Shown one piece after another: positions 24,317 to 26,576 of a stretch of DNA of 26,576 bases; positions within the stretch are counted from its first letter, which is position 1; each line of letters opens with the position of its first letter. Both the position numbers and the translations under genes were made by a program. The DNA is from ZC4RG29 sp036273935 (GTDB taxonomy: Bacteria > Bacteroidota > Bacteroidia > Cytophagales > Cyclobacteriaceae): the NCBI GenBank assembly GCA_036273935.1, contig DASUGQ010000078.1:1-26576 (forward strand), read 5' to 3'. The notes under the pieces were generated by a model. It was not told where the DNA came from and searched no databases. It worked only from the letters and a program-made list of their open reading frames with translations.

Positions 24317-24330
24317 TTGACATATGTCAT
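24317..24330 (+). promoter_or_regulatory. Crp/Fnr-type palindrome upstream of DUF302
   Basis: TTGAC-ATAT-GTCAT contains a perfect 12-bp palindrome (TGACAT/ATGTCA). Its centre lies 73.5 bp before the ATG at 24397. Confidence 0.55.
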
Positions 24331-24396
24331 CGCAGTTTATCATCAATATCATATTGAAAGATACATGCATTTACGAAATTCATTAAATCAAAAAAT

Positions 24397-24786
24397 ATGG
24401 ATTCTCATTGCACAAAAAAATTAAAAAAACCATTTGAAGAAGTCATAACGAAAGTTACAGAGAGTCTTCAAAAGCAGGGCTTCGGCATCATAACCAGCAT
24501 CGATGTTAAGGATACGCTGAAGAAAAAGTTGGGAATAAACTTTAGGAATTACAAAATTCTGGGCGCATGCAATCCCGAATTTGCTTACAAGGTTATCAGT
24601 ATTGAATCGCATAGCGGCCTGATGCTCCCGTGTAATATACTGGTGCAGGAGCATGAAAATGGAGAAGTAGAACTCACGGCTGAAAATCCAATGGAAAAAT
24701 TGACGGATACGTTGAATCTTGATATTACAGGTATCGCAGAGGAAATCAGTCAAAGGCTGAGAACAGCCGTCAATGAAGTGAACTAA
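24397..24786 (+). CDS. DUF302 family protein
   Basis: A 129-residue protein with the DUF302 layout: helix PFEEVITKVTESLQKQGFGIITSID, then the conserved stretch RNYKILGACNPEFAYKVIS, then GLMLPCNILVQE. DUF302 proteins are small soluble proteins of unknown activity, often found in stress or sulfur/metal-linked clusters. The Cys in GACNP and the one in LPCN are family features, and either could be redox or metal related. It lies 4 bp before the DUF4136 gene and probably shares its transcript. The 194-bp gap upstream carries a palindrome but no credible gene. Confidence 0.87.
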   Translation: MDSHCTKKLKKPFEEVITKVTESLQKQGFGIITSIDVKDTLKKKLGINFRNYKILGACNPEFAYKVISIESHSGLMLPCNILVQEHENGEVELTAENPMEKLTDTLNLDITGIAEEISQRLRTAVNEVN

Positions 24787-24790
24787 ATGA

Positions 24791-25399
24791 ATGAAAAATA
24801 AATCAACACATTTCAAGAACGCTCCAATGTCTGGCCTGCAAAAACTCACCATCGTAATTTTCATCCTGACTTCCTCCTGCAGTCCGGAGTTGAAGGTATT
24901 CACAGACCGGGACCCATCCTACGATATCTCGTTATTCAAAACCTTTACCTGGTCGCCAGTAGCAAACATCGAACAGGGAAAAAATCCACTCTATTATAAC
25001 GAATTAAATGATAAGCGAATTAAACAGGCAGTCCAGGATCAAATGATCAGCCGAGGATATGAGTTGACCGATGACGACGCCGACTTTACCCTTCATTATC
25101 ATATTATCGTGCAAGACCAATCCGTCGTCACCACAGACCCATTTGGTCACTCCTACAGCCCCTATTGGTTGAGTTTACAAAACAACTATTACCAGTATAC
25201 CGAGGGAACGCTGGTACTCGACATTATGAGGACAGGCTCCAACGACCTCGTCTGGCGTGGTTGGGCGATATCCATTATTAATGAGGGCTACAAACCACAG
25301 GAGATCGACAAATTGATCCAAAACGGAGTAGCAAAAATTTTTAAGGACTTCCCTCATTCCCGAACCCAATTACAAAAAACAGAGGTAATTCAGGATTAA
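24791..25399 (+). CDS. DUF4136 lipoprotein
   Basis: A 202-residue protein with a lipoprotein signal ending in LTSSC. If translation begins at 24827, the signal is a conventional MSGLQKLTIVIFILTSSC; the ATG at 24791 adds twelve polar residues, so the true start is uncertain. After the Cys, DPSYDISLFKTFTWSP is the DUF4136 hallmark (D-x-D...YxT(F)xW). The middle holds LHYHIIVQDQSVV and the end GVAKIFKDFP. The function is unknown; relatives are envelope lipoproteins. It converges on the DUF2892 gene with a 10-bp gap and no terminator in between. Confidence 0.85.
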   Translation: MKNKSTHFKNAPMSGLQKLTIVIFILTSSCSPELKVFTDRDPSYDISLFKTFTWSPVANIEQGKNPLYYNELNDKRIKQAVQDQMISRGYELTDDDADFTLHYHIIVQDQSVVTTDPFGHSYSPYWLSLQNNYYQYTEGTLVLDIMRTGSNDLVWRGWAISIINEGYKPQEIDKLIQNGVAKIFKDFPHSRTQLQKTEVIQD

Positions 25400-25409
25400 T
25401 ACTTAGTCG

Positions 25410-25592
25410 CTAATCGATAAAATGCTTTCCGAAGATCAGTCTAAGTGCAAAAAACAACAGCACTATGAAGGACAAGATCATGAGTATTCTGGCAAATGGT
25501 CCGGAAATGATCCCAGTGAAGTAGAAAATTATCATAAGGCTGGATAATACTAACTTCACGATGTGGTCGGCAGCATTCAGATTCTTTTTCAT
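25410..25592 (-). CDS. DUF2892/YgaP-like small membrane protein
   Basis: A 60-residue protein with two hydrophobic helices (about 12-28 and 33-53) separated by a GISGPFAR turn and preceded by MKKNLNAADHIVK. This is the DUF2892 pattern, an inner-membrane pair of helices that in YgaP follows a rhodanese domain. There is no rhodanese here. It diverges from the CHAD gene, and the shared 169-bp region has a palindrome centred 70.5 bp before this start. Confidence 0.75.
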   Translation of the reverse strand: MKKNLNAADHIVKLVLSSLMIIFYFTGIISGPFARILMILSFIVLLFFALRLIFGKHFID

Positions 25593-25655
25593 GTTAAAAA
25601 GAATTTTGATCGTGACGCGGTAAGGACAAGGTAGGTCGTTTGCATTGAAAGCTTT

Positions 25656-25669
25656 ATGACGTTCGTCAG
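25656..25669. promoter_or_regulatory. Crp/Fnr-type palindrome between DUF2892 and CHAD genes
   Basis: ATGAC-GTTC-GTCAG has exact TGAC/GTCA arms (TGACG/CGTCA with a 2-bp gap). Its centre is 70.5 bp before the DUF2892 start and 99.5 bp before the CHAD start. Confidence 0.5.
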
Positions 25670-25761
25670 ACCGATTGAATATTAATTATCATATGAAATA
25701 AACGGTGAACGTAGTAAATTATGAAATGAAGAAGTTCTGGTAGCAGGTTTTAAATGATACA

Positions 25762-26576
25762 ATGAAAACACAAATAGAAGAACCGGTTCAGCAAATTGAG
25801 GAGGCAACCATTAACAAGGAGGAATTTGTCAACCTGGAAAAGTATTTCAAGAAGCGATTAAAAAAAATCATCGGCTTCTTAAAAAGAGACAATGAGGCGT
25901 TGGTTCAGGAAACCATACACGAATTGCGGGTGGAAATCAAAAAAATTGACGCGCTCTTTGACTTGACAAAGTCAATTGAAAAAAAATTTTCCAGGCAAAA
26001 ACATTTTCGTCCTTTCCTCAAGGTCTTTAAGCAGGCAGGTAAATTGAGATCAATACAAGTTGAGTTTAACCTGATCAACAGCCACTTCTCAGAAAACACT
26101 AACTCAAACTATCTTCACCAACTTCACGAAATCAAACACCAGCGGCGGATAGCATTTGAAAACATCCTCCATTCGAACTTACTCCATCAGTTGGAATTAA
26201 GTAAAAAACAAGTCATTCCTTTCATAAGAAAAATCCGCAGGAAGGATATCGTTTATTACTTTAATACCAGGGAACGGAAGATGATCAAATTTCTGGATAA
26301 GAAATTATTCAAAGAGAAGAATCTCCACATTGTACGAACGAGCCTTAAACGATTTTATTTGAACATTAAGAACATCACACCTTACAAAATCGAGAGCGGC
26401 TGGACCAACATCATAAACCTGATGGGCGAGTGGCACGATCGCCAGGTGGCTTTCGACCAACTCCTGAAGGCGATCTACTCCAGCAAGCTCACCAACCATG
26501 AAATTGATCGCTTGCACAAAGTCAAATCGGAATTACTGATCGAGAAGGACAATCTTTACGAACAAATTGTCGCCGC
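25762..26576 (+). CDS. CHAD-domain protein, 3' end outside window
   Basis: The frame is open from ATG 25762 to the window end (271 codons visible). After a short acidic leader, residues from about 20 on form the CHAD pattern: the conserved His in TIHELRVEIKKIDALFDL (about 51-68), then Lys/Arg-rich helices, and a second repeat with GEWHDRQVAFDQLLKAIY. CHAD domains bind inorganic polyphosphate and often occur with CYTH (triphosphate tunnel) domains, but no CYTH domain lies ahead of it in this protein. Whether one follows after 26576 cannot be seen. It may link the stress island to polyphosphate. Confidence 0.85.
   Translation, partial: MKTQIEEPVQQIEEATINKEEFVNLEKYFKKRLKKIIGFLKRDNEALVQETIHELRVEIKKIDALFDLTKSIEKKFSRQKHFRPFLKVFKQAGKLRSIQVEFNLINSHFSENTNSNYLHQLHEIKHQRRIAFENILHSNLLHQLELSKKQVIPFIRKIRRKDIVYYFNTRERKMIKFLDKKLFKEKNLHIVRTSLKRFYLNIKNITPYKIESGWTNIINLMGEWHDRQVAFDQLLKAIYSSKLTNHEIDRLHKVKSELLIEKDNLYEQIVA

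Noticed and set aside
24203..24396. Short ORFs in the gap before DUF302
   Set aside because: Only 12- and 22-codon frames without features; the gap is better read as a promoter region.
24421..24903. 160-codon open frame on the - strand
   Set aside because: It lies opposite DUF302 and DUF4136, whose families are clear; its sequence has no recognisable domain.

Overview
The window looks like a piece of a Bacteroidota chromosome, probably Cytophagales. The evidence is a eukaryote-like glutamine-dependent NadE next to fabF and rnc, a PorV-like outer-membrane protein, head-GIN (DUF2807) and baeRF proteins, many surface lipoproteins and OMPs, weak Shine-Dalgarno use, and promoter candidates of the Bacteroidota TAnnTTTG type. 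The genus is inferred from gene content only. I saw no tRNA, rRNA, CRISPR array or insertion sequence.

Region 1 (1-4.9 kb) is core metabolism on the + strand: the 3' part of fabF, rnc (on a TTG start), nadE and lgt. Region 2 (5.0-10.5 kb) is envelope-oriented. It holds an Omp85/BamA-like single-POTRA protein, a PorV-like OMP tightly coupled to a secreted protein with a ComEA-like helix-hairpin-helix domain and a probable beta-barrel, a 33-residue membrane ORF, and a DUF2807 repeat protein ended by a clear terminator. Region 3 (10.6-15.7 kb) holds an overlapping pair of M16 peptidases (one catalytic, one with no zinc site), a second clear terminator, a GH18 chitinase lipoprotein, and an AHSA1/SRPBCC protein overlapping by 1 nt a zinc-ribbon/HhH gene that is broken by an in-frame TGA. 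A large secreted glycoside-hydrolase-like protein of uncertain family lies on the - strand (15.75-17.9 kb).

Region 4 (18.1 kb to the end) is a stress-response island. It contains three BON domains, a baeRF3 release-factor-like protein, a phosphoribosyltransferase, a tandem UspA, a second phosphoribosyltransferase, a small PepSY-like protein, a second tandem UspA, a DUF892/YciF ferritin-like protein, DUF302, a DUF4136 lipoprotein, a DUF2892 membrane protein and a CHAD protein cut by the window end. Its four main intergenic promoter regions each carry a TGAY-N4-RTCA palindrome of Crp/Fnr type. These lie mostly 64-82 bp (one case 100 bp) upstream of the start codons and often between divergent genes. 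My main inference is that the island is one regulon under a Crp/Fnr-family regulator, resembling oxygen-limitation or dormancy regulons elsewhere that also combine Usp and phosphoribosyltransferase genes.
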